Made by a program: the position numbers and the translations under genes
Source: JAKACA01 sp050010115
Lineage (GTDB): Bacteria; Actinomycetota; Acidimicrobiia; Acidimicrobiales; Bog-793
Reading direction: 5' to 3'
Assembly: GCA_050010115.1 (NCBI GenBank)
Contig: JBEKLQ010000001.1
Location: forward strand, 75,766 to 139,765
DNA length: 64,000 nt
The notes under the pieces: generated by a model
Told to the model about the DNA's origin: nothing
Database searches by the model: none
Seen by the model: the letters and a program-made list of their open reading frames with translations, nothing else
Shown here: positions 6,997-14,347 of the stretch, piece by piece
Layout: every line of letters begins with the position of its first letter
Numbering within the stretch: position 1 is the first letter of the stretch

Positions 6997-8289
6997 ATGC
7001 TCGCGAGCCTGCGCAATTTGGTGAGGGTCGCAGACCTGCGGAACAAGATCCTGTTCACGGTTGTTGTGATCGCGATCTACCAGGTCGGCATCAACATCCC
7101 GGTGCCGGGAGTGGACTTCGCCCGGATCCGGGCGATCTCCAGTGCCGGGAGCTCGACCGGGATTCTCGGCTACCTCAGCCTGTTCGCCGGGACCGGCCTA
7201 TCGCGTGCCGCCGTGCTCGGCCTCGGGATCATGCCGTACATCACGTCGTCGATCATCATCCAGCTCTTGACCGGTGTCATACCGAAGTTCGAGCAGTGGC
7301 GTGAGCAGGGGGCCGTCGGCCAAAAGAAGCTGACGCAGGCGACCCGGTACCTCACGATCTCGCTCGCCCTGATGCAGTCGTCCGGGCTCGTCTTCCTGTT
7401 CCACTCGGGCACGCTGTTCCAAGGCGTCACCACCAACACGGACCTGATCCCCGACTTCACGGCTCCGCGGATCATCTTCATGATCCTGATCCTCACCGCC
7501 GGCACGGCGTTCGTGATGTGGCTTGGTGAGCTCATCACCCAGCGAGGGATCGGCAACGGAATGTCGATCCTCATCTTCTCGAACGTGATCAGTGCCATCC
7601 CCATCTACGGCCAGCGCATCAAGAACGACAAGGGCTGGGTCTTCCTCGGGATCATCCTGGCCATCTGCATCGGGCTGCTCGTCGCGATCGTTTTCATGGA
7701 ACAAGGCCAGCGGCGCATTCCAGTGACGTTCGCCAAACGTCTCCAGGGCCGCCGGATGTACGGCGGCCAGAGCACCTACATCCCGATGAAGGTGAACCAG
7801 GCTGGCGTCATCCCGATCATCTTCGCCAGCTCCCTCTTGTACATCCCCGTTCTCATCTCGAACGTCGTGCCGTGGGCGACGTACCGGAACTGGGTCAAGG
7901 GCAACCTGTTGAACCCGACCGACGGCGTCTACCTGATCGTGTACGGGTTGTTCATCGTCATCTTCACGTTCTTCTACGTGCACGTGACGTTCGATCCCTA
8001 CCAGCAGGCCGACCAGATCAAGAAGCAAGGCGGGTACATCCCAGGCTTCCGGCCCGGGCCCCCGACCGAGCGGTACCTCAACCGCATCCTCAACCGGCTC
8101 ACCCTGCCAGGTAGCTTGTTCCTGGCACTTGTCGCGCTGGCACCATCGGTGATCCTCGCCCAGTGGAACATAAGCGACATCCCGTTCTTCGGGACGACGT
8201 TGCTGATCGCCACCGGAGTCGCCCTCGAGACGATGAAACAGATCGACAGCCAGCTGATGATGCGCAACTACGAGGGCTTCCTGCAGTAG
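6997..8289 (+). CDS. secY: Protein translocase subunit SecY
   Basis: This 430-residue polytopic membrane protein shows about ten hydrophobic segments. It carries SecY signatures: the plug/TM2 region GLGIMPYITSSIIIQLLTG, the GELITQRGIGNGMSILIF loop, and QGRRMYGGQSTYIPMKVNQAGVIPIIFA. It forms the channel of the Sec translocon with SecE and SecG. The start at 6997 is preceded by GAGGAG (6986-6991). The alternative ATG at 6993 is out of frame. The gene closes the spc cluster and is followed directly by adk. Confidence 0.98.
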   Translation: MLASLRNLVRVADLRNKILFTVVVIAIYQVGINIPVPGVDFARIRAISSAGSSTGILGYLSLFAGTGLSRAAVLGLGIMPYITSSIIIQLLTGVIPKFEQWREQGAVGQKKLTQATRYLTISLALMQSSGLVFLFHSGTLFQGVTTNTDLIPDFTAPRIIFMILILTAGTAFVMWLGELITQRGIGNGMSILIFSNVISAIPIYGQRIKNDKGWVFLGIILAICIGLLVAIVFMEQGQRRIPVTFAKRLQGRRMYGGQSTYIPMKVNQAGVIPIIFASSLLYIPVLISNVVPWATYRNWVKGNLLNPTDGVYLIVYGLFIVIFTFFYVHVTFDPYQQADQIKKQGGYIPGFRPGPPTERYLNRILNRLTLPGSLFLALVALAPSVILAQWNISDIPFFGTTLLIATGVALETMKQIDSQLMMRNYEGFLQ

Positions 8290-9051
8290 GTGGTACCAGG
8301 CGGAAGGCTAGTCGTCCTCGGGAAGCAGGGGGCTGGAAAAGGGACACAGTGCGTGCGCCTGTCGCACCACTACATCGTCCCCCACATTTCGACCGGCGAC
8401 ATGCTGAGAGGTGAGATCAAGGGAGGGACCGAGCTCGGTCTCGAGGCTCGGCGCTACATGGACGCGGGCGAGCTCATCCCCGACCAGATCGTGCTGAAGA
8501 TGGTCGGTGGGCGCCTCGACCAGGACGACACTCGGACTAGGGGTTTTGTGCTGGACGGCTTCCCCCGCACAACGACGCAGGCCGAAGGCCTGGACGACCT
8601 CCTGGCTCCGGCGAGCTTGGACCTGGCGATCAACATCGTCGTCCCGACGCCCCTCGTGCTGCGCCGCCTCGCCAGCCGGCGGGTCTGCGAGGACTGCCAG
8701 ACCATCTACTCCACCACGTCGCCGCCGAGGGTGCTGTGGATCTGCGACGTCTGTAACGGCGAGGTCATCCACCGCGAGGACGACACGGAGGCTGCGATCC
8801 ACCGGCGCCTCGACCTGTACGAACGGGAGACTCAACCCCTCATCGCCTGGTATCGCCGCACGGGCAAGCTCGTCTCCATCTCCGGAGTCGGGAGCCCTGA
8901 CGCCGTGTCGGACCGGGTGGTCGCGGCCGTCGACGATCACCGATCGGCCCACGGCGGGTTCGGGGTGCCGCTCCCGCCGACTCCGGTGCCGGCTGGCGGT
9001 CTGTCCGGCGACTCGAGCCAGGATCAGCTGAAGGACTTGGATCTCCGATGA
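8290..9051 (+). CDS. adk: Adenylate kinase (zinc-LID type)
   Basis: The enzyme converts ATP + AMP to 2 ADP. The P-loop is GKQGAGKGT (residues 11-19); the usual Pro before the glycine pair is Gln here. The AMP-binding segment STGDMLR and the motif GFVLDGFPRT follow. The LID carries two CxxC pairs, C133/C136 and C152/C155, predicted to bind zinc. At 253 residues it is longer than the usual 215 because of a disordered Pro/Gly/Ser C-terminus. The GTG start immediately follows the secY stop; the stop overlaps map by 4 bp. The secY-adk-map order is classic. Confidence 0.96.
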   Translation: MVPGGRLVVLGKQGAGKGTQCVRLSHHYIVPHISTGDMLRGEIKGGTELGLEARRYMDAGELIPDQIVLKMVGGRLDQDDTRTRGFVLDGFPRTTTQAEGLDDLLAPASLDLAINIVVPTPLVLRRLASRRVCEDCQTIYSTTSPPRVLWICDVCNGEVIHREDDTEAAIHRRLDLYERETQPLIAWYRRTGKLVSISGVGSPDAVSDRVVAAVDDHRSAHGGFGVPLPPTPVPAGGLSGDSSQDQLKDLDLR

Positions 9052-9788
9052 GACGGACCGCTGACGAGCTGGCGAAGATGCGCAAGGCGGGCAAGGTCGT
9101 GGCCGAGATCCACGAGAAGACCCGGGCCGTGATCCGTCCCGGCGTGATCACCCGCGAGATCGACAGGGTCTCGCGCGAGGTGCTCGAGCGGCGCGGTGCC
9201 CGATCGAATTTCCTCAACTACCACGGCTTTCCGGCGACGGTGTGCACGTCGCCGAACGACATGATCGTGCACGGGATACCCGGCGACTACGTCCTTACGG
9301 AGGGCGACATCATCTCGGTGGACTGCGGCGCCATCGTTGAGGGCTACCACGGCGACGCCGCCTACACGGCCCCGGTGGGCGAGATCTCCCCGGCGACTCG
9401 CCGGCTGCTCGAGGTCACCGAGGCGAGCCTGTGGAGCGGCATCGAGCAGCTGTACGACGGCAACCGCCTCAACGAGGTCGGGCGAGCGGTGCAGCAGGTC
9501 GCCGAAGCGGCCGGTTACTCGGTCGTCCGGAACTACGTCGGGCACGCCATCGGCACGAAGATGCACGAGGAGCCCCAGGTCCCGAACTACTGGCCGGGCA
9601 CGCCGGGGCCGAGGATCAAAGTCGGGAACGTCTTCGCCATCGAGCCGATGGTGAACGCCGGAGGGCCCGACACGGTCGAGCTCTCCGACGGCTGGAGCGT
9701 CGTCACGGCCGACGGGAGCCTGTCCGCGCACTTCGAGCACACGATCGCCGTGACGGAGGATGGGCCGGAGGTGTTCACCCTCCCCTGA
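9048..9788 (+). CDS. map: Methionine aminopeptidase, type I
   Basis: The enzyme removes the initiator methionine from nascent proteins. All five metal ligands of the family are visible: D92 (SVDCG), D103 (YHGDAA), H166 (VGHAIG), E199 (AIEPM) and E230 (AHFEHT). The substrate-binding H75 lies in IVHGIP. At 246 residues it is a bacterial type I enzyme without a zinc-finger extension. The start overlaps adk by 4 bp (ATGA). Confidence 0.97.
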   Translation: MRRTADELAKMRKAGKVVAEIHEKTRAVIRPGVITREIDRVSREVLERRGARSNFLNYHGFPATVCTSPNDMIVHGIPGDYVLTEGDIISVDCGAIVEGYHGDAAYTAPVGEISPATRRLLEVTEASLWSGIEQLYDGNRLNEVGRAVQQVAEAAGYSVVRNYVGHAIGTKMHEEPQVPNYWPGTPGPRIKVGNVFAIEPMVNAGGPDTVELSDGWSVVTADGSLSAHFEHTIAVTEDGPEVFTLP

Positions 9789-9794
9789 GGCGGC

Positions 9795-9800
9795 TATGCT
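9795..9800 (+). promoter_or_regulatory. Candidate -10 hexamer upstream of infA
   Basis: TATGCT lies just after the map stop, about 110 bp before infA. It fits the actinobacterial TAnnnT -10 pattern. No convincing -35 is seen; TTCACC at 9774-9779 gives a 15-bp spacer. It could give the infA-rpmJ-rpsM group its own transcription start. Speculative. Confidence 0.3.
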
Positions 9801-9912
9801 TGCGGGTGCCTAACGGCGGTCGTGTTCGCGCGGCTGCTGACGGTCTTGCGGCGACCTCTCGTTGAGGGGTGTTCGTCGCGCCGAATCTACTACCGAGGAT
9901 CCGGAGGATCTC

Positions 9913-10137
9913 CTGCCCAAGCCTAAAGAGGATGCGATCGTGCTCGAAGGTACGGTCGTGGAACCGCTGCCGAACGCGATGTTCCGAGTCGAGTTGGAGA
10001 ACGGGCACAAGGTGCTCGCACACAGCTCAGGCAAGATGCGGATGCACCGCATCCGGATCCTCCCGGGCGATCGGGTGCAGGTGGAGATCACGCCCTACGA
10101 CCTCGCCAGGGGCCGGATCACCTACCGGTACAAGTAG
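9913..10137 (+). CDS. infA: Translation initiation factor IF-1
   Basis: This small OB-fold protein binds the 30S A site during initiation. Signatures EGTVVEPLPNAMFRVELENG, HKVLAHSSGKMRMH and the end RGRITYRYK are unmistakable. The family normally starts right at the PKPKEDAIV segment. Here no ATG, GTG or TTG occupies that position. A CTG at 9913 does, preceded by GGAGGA (9903-9908). The upstream TTG at 9862 would add 17 atypical residues, and GTG at 9940 would cut into the first strand. CTG is therefore the favoured start, giving 74 residues, but the exact start is uncertain. Confidence 0.9.
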   Translation: MPKPKEDAIVLEGTVVEPLPNAMFRVELENGHKVLAHSSGKMRMHRIRILPGDRVQVEITPYDLARGRITYRYK

Positions 10138-10149
10138 GTAGTCAGTCGG

Positions 10150-10183
10150 GCCGGTACGAGCAGTCGGCCGGTACAAGCAGTCG
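10150..10183 (+). repeat. Tandem 17-bp direct repeat downstream of infA
   Basis: Two adjacent copies of GCCGGTAC(G/A)AGCAGTCG differ at one base (10150-10166 and 10167-10183). The CGGTACAAG core also matches the last codons of infA and recurs near 10290, as if the 3' end of infA had been duplicated locally. Confidence 0.8.
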
Positions 10184-10247
10184 GAATCGGAGGCCCCCGT
10201 CGCTACGACCGGGGTGCCCATGATTCCAAGAGATGACGGAGCCTGGC

Positions 10248-10276
10248 GCACTGCGCCCGGCTGCCGGACGCAGTGC
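10248..10276 (+). terminator. Strong hairpin between infA and rpmJ
   Basis: GCACTGCG (10248-10255) pairs perfectly with CGCAGTGC (10269-10276). The internal CCGG-ctg-CCGG extends the stem after one mismatch. There is no T-run downstream, so it may be a partial terminator, a processing site or part of a ribosomal-protein leader ahead of rpmJ. Confidence 0.5.
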
Positions 10277-10333
10277 AGCAGGTGTGGAACGAGCGGTACA
10301 AGCGGCAGCTACCTGGGACAAGGGACGACAAGG

Positions 10334-10447
10334 GTGAAGGTTCGACCGAGCGTCAAAGCGATGTGTGAAAAGTGCAAGGTGATCCGACGCCACGGGCGCG
10401 TCATGGTCATTTGCGACAACCCGCGCCACAAGCAGCGGCAGGGCTGA
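10334..10447 (+). CDS. rpmJ: 50S ribosomal protein L36
   Basis: This 37-residue protein begins with GTG and reads VKVRPSVKAMCEKCKVIRR, then HGRVMVICDNPRHKQRQG. It has the zinc-ribbon ligands C11, C14, C27 and H32 of the canonical C+ L36. The open frame runs further upstream (from 10214), but those residues have no counterpart in the family. It lies 3 bp before rpsM, in the usual infA-rpmJ-rpsM order. Confidence 0.97.
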   Translation: MKVRPSVKAMCEKCKVIRRHGRVMVICDNPRHKQRQG

Positions 10448-10450
10448 TCG

Positions 10451-10831
10451 ATGGCTCGAATTTCCGGCGTCGACATCCCCCGCGAGAAGCGGCTCGAGAT
10501 CTCGCTCACGTACATCTACGGCATCGGTCGTACCACGGCCCAGCACGTGTGCACAGCCACCGAGATCGATCCGAGCACGCGGGTCCGGGACCTGACCGAC
10601 GAAGAGGTCGCCCGGCTGCGTGGTCACATCGACTCGACGCTGAAAGTCGAAGGTGACCTCCGCCGCGACGTCGCCCAAGACATCAAGCGCAAGATGGAGA
10701 TCGGGTGCTACCAGGGCATCCGCCACCGCCGTGGGCTTCCGGTCCACGGTCAGCGGACGCACACCAACGCCCGCACTCGCAAGGGACCGAAGAAGACCGT
10801 CGCCGGGAAGAAGAAGGTACGTAAGCACTGA
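10451..10831 (+). CDS. rpsM: 30S ribosomal protein S13
   Basis: At 126 residues it has the S13 opening MARISGVDIPREKRLEISLTYIYGIG. The C-terminal signature GLPVHGQRTHTNARTRKGP, with its basic tail, reaches toward the A- and P-site tRNAs. S13 forms intersubunit bridges with L5. The stop overlaps the rpsK start (TGATG). Confidence 0.98.
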   Translation: MARISGVDIPREKRLEISLTYIYGIGRTTAQHVCTATEIDPSTRVRDLTDEEVARLRGHIDSTLKVEGDLRRDVAQDIKRKMEIGCYQGIRHRRGLPVHGQRTHTNARTRKGPKKTVAGKKKVRKH

Positions 10832-11232
10832 TGGCCAAGACCACGAAGCCTGGCGGCCGCAGGCCGAGGCGCCGCGAGCGCAAGAACATCTCGTACGGCG
10901 TTGCCCATATCAAGAGCTCCTTCAACAACACGATCGTGTCGATCAGCGACCAGGAGGGCAATGTCATCTCCTGGGCCTCGGCCGGCAACGTCGGGTTCAA
11001 GGGCTCCCGCAAGTCGACGCCGTTCGCGGCGCAGATGGCCGCCGAGCAGTGCGCGAAGCGTGCCATGGAGCACGGCGTGCGCCGCGTCGACGTGCTCGTC
11101 CGCGGGCCCGGCTCGGGCCGAGAGACCGCCATCAGATCGCTCGCGAGCGTCGGCATCGAGGTCGTCGGCATCAAGGACGTCACCCCCATTCCACACAACG
11201 GTTGCCGCCCCAAGAAGCGGCGTCGCGTCTAA
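10831..11232 (+). CDS. rpsK: 30S ribosomal protein S11
   Basis: At 133 residues it shows the S11 hallmark segments: HIKSSFNNTIVSISD, GFKGSRKSTPFAAQMAAE, VRGPGSGRETAIRSL and IPHNGCRPKKRRRV. S11 lies on the platform of the 30S subunit and contacts mRNA near the E site. It is the second gene of the alpha cluster, overlapping rpsM by one base and followed 29 bp later by rpsD. Confidence 0.98.
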   Translation: MAKTTKPGGRRPRRRERKNISYGVAHIKSSFNNTIVSISDQEGNVISWASAGNVGFKGSRKSTPFAAQMAAEQCAKRAMEHGVRRVDVLVRGPGSGRETAIRSLASVGIEVVGIKDVTPIPHNGCRPKKRRRV

Positions 11233-11261
11233 GGCACCGAGACCGAGGAGTCAAGACACCC

Positions 11262-11888
11262 ATGGCCCGTTACACCGGTCCGGTATGCCGGCTTTGCCGG
11301 CGGGACAAGACCAAGCTGTACCTGAAGGGCGCCAAGTGCGACACGATGCGCTGCCCCGTCGAGCGCCGGCCCAACCCGCCTGGCGAGCACGGGCGCGATC
11401 GCTTGCGCCAGGGCTCTGAGTACAACACCCAGCTCCGCGAGAAGCAGAAGACGCGGCGTATCTACGGCGTGCTCGAGCAGCAGTTCGCCAACACCTACGA
11501 GGAAGCGAACCGCCAAGGCGGCATTACCGGCGAGAACCTCCTCAGGATGCTCGAGCTGCGCCTCGACAACATCGTGTTCCGCGCCGGCTGGGGCGCCAGC
11601 CGGAATCAGGCCCGCCAGTTCGCCCGGCACGGGCACGTGCAGGTGAACGGCAAGCGGGTCACGATCCCGAGCTATCGCGTTCGCCAGGGCGACGTGATCC
11701 AACTCAGCCCCAAGGCACGGGAGTTCATCGTCATCCGTCACAACCAGGACGTGCTCGACCGCAGGCCACCCGCGTGGCTCGAGGTCGGCGACGGGGGTAA
11801 CTCCGTCCGCGTCCTCGCGGTCCCCGTCCGCGAGCAGATCGACACTCAGGTTCGAGAGCAGCTCATCGTCGAGCTCTACTCGAAGTAG
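11262..11888 (+). CDS. rpsD: 30S ribosomal protein S4
   Basis: The protein has 208 residues and starts MARYTGPVCRLCRRDKTKLYL at the ATG after GAGACCGAGGAG. The S4 RNA-binding domain appears as LRLDNIVFRAGWGASRNQARQFARHGHVQVNGKRV. A Cys-rich N-terminus (CRLCRRD..CDTMRC) suggests the zinc-containing C+ form. S4 nucleates 30S assembly and represses the alpha operon in E. coli. The open frame upstream overlaps rpsM and rpsK and is not used. Confidence 0.98.
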   Translation: MARYTGPVCRLCRRDKTKLYLKGAKCDTMRCPVERRPNPPGEHGRDRLRQGSEYNTQLREKQKTRRIYGVLEQQFANTYEEANRQGGITGENLLRMLELRLDNIVFRAGWGASRNQARQFARHGHVQVNGKRVTIPSYRVRQGDVIQLSPKAREFIVIRHNQDVLDRRPPAWLEVGDGGNSVRVLAVPVREQIDTQVREQLIVELYSK

Positions 11889-11917
11889 CAACAGACGGCT
11901 AAGGAGTCAGTACCCCC

Positions 11918-12859
11918 ATGCTCATCATTCAGCGACCGACCGTCGAGGCGCTCGGCGAGTCCGACCAACTCCGGCAGCGTTTTGCCATCGGGCCGCTCGA
12001 CCCGGGCTTCGGCCGGACGCTCGGCGCCTCGCTGCGCCGGACGTTGCTGTCGTCGATCCCCGGCGCCGCGGTCACTCAGGTTCGTTTCGACGACGCCCTG
12101 CACGAGTTCACGTACCTGAACGGCGTGAAGGAGGACGTCAGCGACATCATCTTGAACCTGAAGGACCTCGTGCTCCGTAGCGAGTCCGACGAGCCCGTGA
12201 CGATGCGCCTCGACGTGAAGGGCCCGGCCGACGTGACGGGTGCCGACCTGAAGCTCAGCTCCGATGTCGAGGTGCTCAACCCTGAGCTCCACCTCGCCAC
12301 GGTGAACGCGAAGGGCCGCCTCGCCATGGACGTGACGGTCGAGCGCGGCAAGGGCTACGCCGCCGCCGAGCGTAAGCAGACCTCGTCGACCATCGGGATC
12401 ATCCCCGTCGACGCGATCTACTCGCCGGTCCGCCGCGTGGCCTTCGACGTCGAGCCGACCCGTGTCGAGGTGTCCACCGACTACGACCGTCTCGTGCTCG
12501 ACATCGAGACGGACGGCTCGATCAGCCCCCGCGAGGCGCTGGCCTCCGCTGGCCAGACTCTTCGCGGCCTGCTCTCGCTCGTCGCCGAGCTGGCAGACGA
12601 GGGTCACGGGCTCGAGCTCGGTGAGGTGGGCTCAGCCACCACCGGGTCCCCGGACCTCGACCTGCCGATCGAGGATCTCGACTTGTCCGAGCGTCCTCGC
12701 AACTGCCTGAAGCGTGCCCAGATCAACACTGTGGGCGAGCTCATCCAGCGCACACCCGACGAGCTCCTGTCGATCACGAACTTCGGCCAGAAGTCGCTCG
12801 ACGAGGTGCTGGTGCGCCTCGACGAGCGTGGCCTCGCTTTGCGCGAGGGGGTGAGTTGA
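11918..12859 (+). CDS. rpoA: RNA polymerase subunit alpha
   Basis: At 313 residues it is typical. The N-terminal dimerisation domain has GFGRTLGASLRRTLLSSIPGAAV and FDVEPTRVEVSTDYDRLVLD. A variable linker rich in Gly, Ser and Asp follows. The C-terminal domain (about 250-310) includes RPRNCLKRAQINTVGELIQ and LLSITNFGQKSLDEV, which contact UP elements and activators. The gene lies between rpsD and rplQ, the invariant bacterial arrangement. Confidence 0.98.
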   Translation: MLIIQRPTVEALGESDQLRQRFAIGPLDPGFGRTLGASLRRTLLSSIPGAAVTQVRFDDALHEFTYLNGVKEDVSDIILNLKDLVLRSESDEPVTMRLDVKGPADVTGADLKLSSDVEVLNPELHLATVNAKGRLAMDVTVERGKGYAAAERKQTSSTIGIIPVDAIYSPVRRVAFDVEPTRVEVSTDYDRLVLDIETDGSISPREALASAGQTLRGLLSLVAELADEGHGLELGEVGSATTGSPDLDLPIEDLDLSERPRNCLKRAQINTVGELIQRTPDELLSITNFGQKSLDEVLVRLDERGLALREGVS

Positions 12860-13213
12860 GTGCCGGGAGCACCTCGTAAGTCCCGTCGCTTCGGCGGTGA
12901 CGCCGCTCACCAGAAGGCGATGATGGGCAACCTTGTCGCGTCGCTCGTGGCGGCGGAGCACATCGTCACCACCGAGGCGAAGGCCAAGGCACTGCGCCCG
13001 GTGGCCGAGAAACTCATCACGAAAGCGAAGAAGGGCGATCTCCACAACTACCGCCAGGTGATCGCGTTCATGCGGGACGAGGACTGTGCCAACCGGCTGT
13101 TCCACGAGATCGCCCCGCGGTACGAGGACCGTTCCGGTGGGTACCTGCGAATCCTGAAGCTCGGCCCGCGTCCAGGGGACAATGCCCCGATGGCGCGCGT
13201 CGAGTTCGTGTGA
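12860..13213 (+). CDS. rplQ: 50S ribosomal protein L17
   Basis: At 117 residues it starts with GTG on the base after the rpoA stop. Conserved L17 elements are HQKAMMGNLVASLVAAEHIVTTEAKAKALRPVAEKLIT and a C-terminal RSGGYLRILKLGPRPGDNAPMARVEFV. L17 lies near the tunnel exit. It ends the alpha cluster, and terminator-like hairpins occur just downstream inside the annotated truA 5' region. Confidence 0.98.
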   Translation: MPGAPRKSRRFGGDAAHQKAMMGNLVASLVAAEHIVTTEAKAKALRPVAEKLITKAKKGDLHNYRQVIAFMRDEDCANRLFHEIAPRYEDRSGGYLRILKLGPRPGDNAPMARVEFV

Positions 13214-14187
13214 GGCTGTTCGACCCCGAGGTCGTCACTGCCCCTACGGCAGTGCCCGGAGCCGGCGAGGTTCCAGCCGAGCCCGAAGCCGTGCCGGAGC
13301 CCGCACCGTCGCCCGCAGTTCCCAAAGCGGCCCCTACCGGGCCGCTTTGTCGCGTCATGCTCCTCGTCGCTTACGACGGCGGCCCGTTCCACGGCTTCGC
13401 CTTCCAGCCGGGTCAGCTCACCGTCGCGGGCAAGCTCGCCGAGGCGATCGGGCGAGTGGCGGGCCACGCCGTCACCTTGAGGTGTGCCGGGCGGACCGAC
13501 TCGGGCGTGCACGCGGCCGGCCAAGTGGTCCACGCGGACGTGGCCGAGTCCTTCTGGGGCTCGTACCCGGACGCCGGCCGGCTGGCGCGCTCCCTCTCCC
13601 ACCAGGTCGGCCCGGAGATCGCGGTGCTCGACGTGCGCCGAGCGCCGGAGGGTTTCGACGCCCGGCACTCGGCCCTGTCCAGGCGGTACCGCTACCTCGT
13701 GCTGCGGTCGCCTGCGCCGGATCCGTTGCTTCGCCACATGACCTGGCACGTCCCCGGTGAGCTCGACGTGGCGGCCATGCGCATCGGCGCCGACGCCCTG
13801 CTCGGTGAGCACGACTTTGCTGCGTTCTGCCGGCGCCCACCCGACGGGGCGTCGATGGTCCGGCGGATCACCGACTCGAGCCTGCGAGTGGACTCCTCGA
13901 CCGGGCTGCTCGCGATCGAGATCGAGGCGAACGCGTTCTGCCATCAGATGGTCCGATCAGTGGTCGGTGCCCTCGTGTCGGTTGGCGAAGGCCGGCTCAC
14001 GGCGGCCTCGATCCTCGAGATCCTCCGCTCCGGGGATCGGTCACGAGGCTCGCGCCTGGCGCCCCCGGAAGGCCTGTGCCTCATGTCCGTGCGATACCCC
14101 GACGAGATGGTCCCCGGAGCTGTGTGGCGACCGCCCACTGTGGAGGCCAGCAGGGCGGGCTCTCTCAGCGCGGCGCCGGTTGCCTGA
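13210..14187 (+). CDS. truA: tRNA pseudouridine(38-40) synthase TruA
   Basis: TruA converts U38-U40 of the tRNA anticodon arm to pseudouridine. The catalytic aspartate D97 lies in CAGRTDSGVHAAG. Other signatures are FHGFAFQPGQ, RYRYLVL and the C-terminal AFCHQMVRSVVGALVSVG. With the GTG at 13210 (GTGA overlap with rplQ) the protein has 325 residues. The first 49 are low-complexity Pro/Ala/Val, and their DNA contains two hairpins. The ATG at 13357 would give 276 residues, the usual TruA length, but trims the first strand slightly. The start is therefore undecided; the function is firm. Confidence 0.93.
   Translation: MRLFDPEVVTAPTAVPGAGEVPAEPEAVPEPAPSPAVPKAAPTGPLCRVMLLVAYDGGPFHGFAFQPGQLTVAGKLAEAIGRVAGHAVTLRCAGRTDSGVHAAGQVVHADVAESFWGSYPDAGRLARSLSHQVGPEIAVLDVRRAPEGFDARHSALSRRYRYLVLRSPAPDPLLRHMTWHVPGELDVAAMRIGADALLGEHDFAAFCRRPPDGASMVRRITDSSLRVDSSTGLLAIEIEANAFCHQMVRSVVGALVSVGEGRLTAASILEILRSGDRSRGSRLAPPEGLCLMSVRYPDEMVPGAVWRPPTVEASRAGSLSAAPVA
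13324..13348 (+). terminator. Terminator-like hairpin after rplQ, inside the truA 5' region
   Basis: AAAGCGGCCC (13324-13333) and GGGCCGCTTT (13339-13348) form a perfect 10-bp stem with a 5-nt loop. The sequence after it is GTCGCG, so the T-tract is only three bases. A second hairpin, CACTGCC-cctac-GGCAGTG, lies at 13236-13254. The pair fits the end of the alpha operon better than a protein-coding function. Confidence 0.6.
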
Positions 14188-14208
14188 GGCCGTTGTCGCG
14201 CCTATCCT
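14180..14208 (+). promoter_or_regulatory. Promoter of the rplM-rpsI unit
   Basis: TTGCCT (14180-14185) and TATCCT (14203-14208) are separated by exactly 17 bp, a sigma70-type promoter. It begins at the end of truA. Transcription would start near 14215 and leave a leader of about 130 nt before rplM. Confidence 0.6.
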
Positions 14209-14214
14209 GGTGTG

Positions 14215-14347
14215 AACGGCGCGCGCCGCTGATCGCATGCGCGCCCCGGTTCTTGGCAGCGTCAGCCTCCGGGCTCTCGATGCCTGCCGAGCCGCAGGCA
14301 GCTCGCAGCCGCGAGCCGTCCCGACGAGCAAGCCCACAAGGACGATT
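14215..14347 (+). promoter_or_regulatory. Structured 5' leader of rplM
   Basis: The inferred leader carries two directly abutting perfect hairpins: TGCCTGC-cgagcc-GCAGGCA (14281-14300) and GCTCGC-agcc-GCGAGC (14301-14316). They end about 30 nt before the rplM GTG. L13 leaders that bind a ribosomal protein are known in other phyla. This could be an analogous autoregulatory element, but no match to a known leader family is claimed. Confidence 0.4.
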
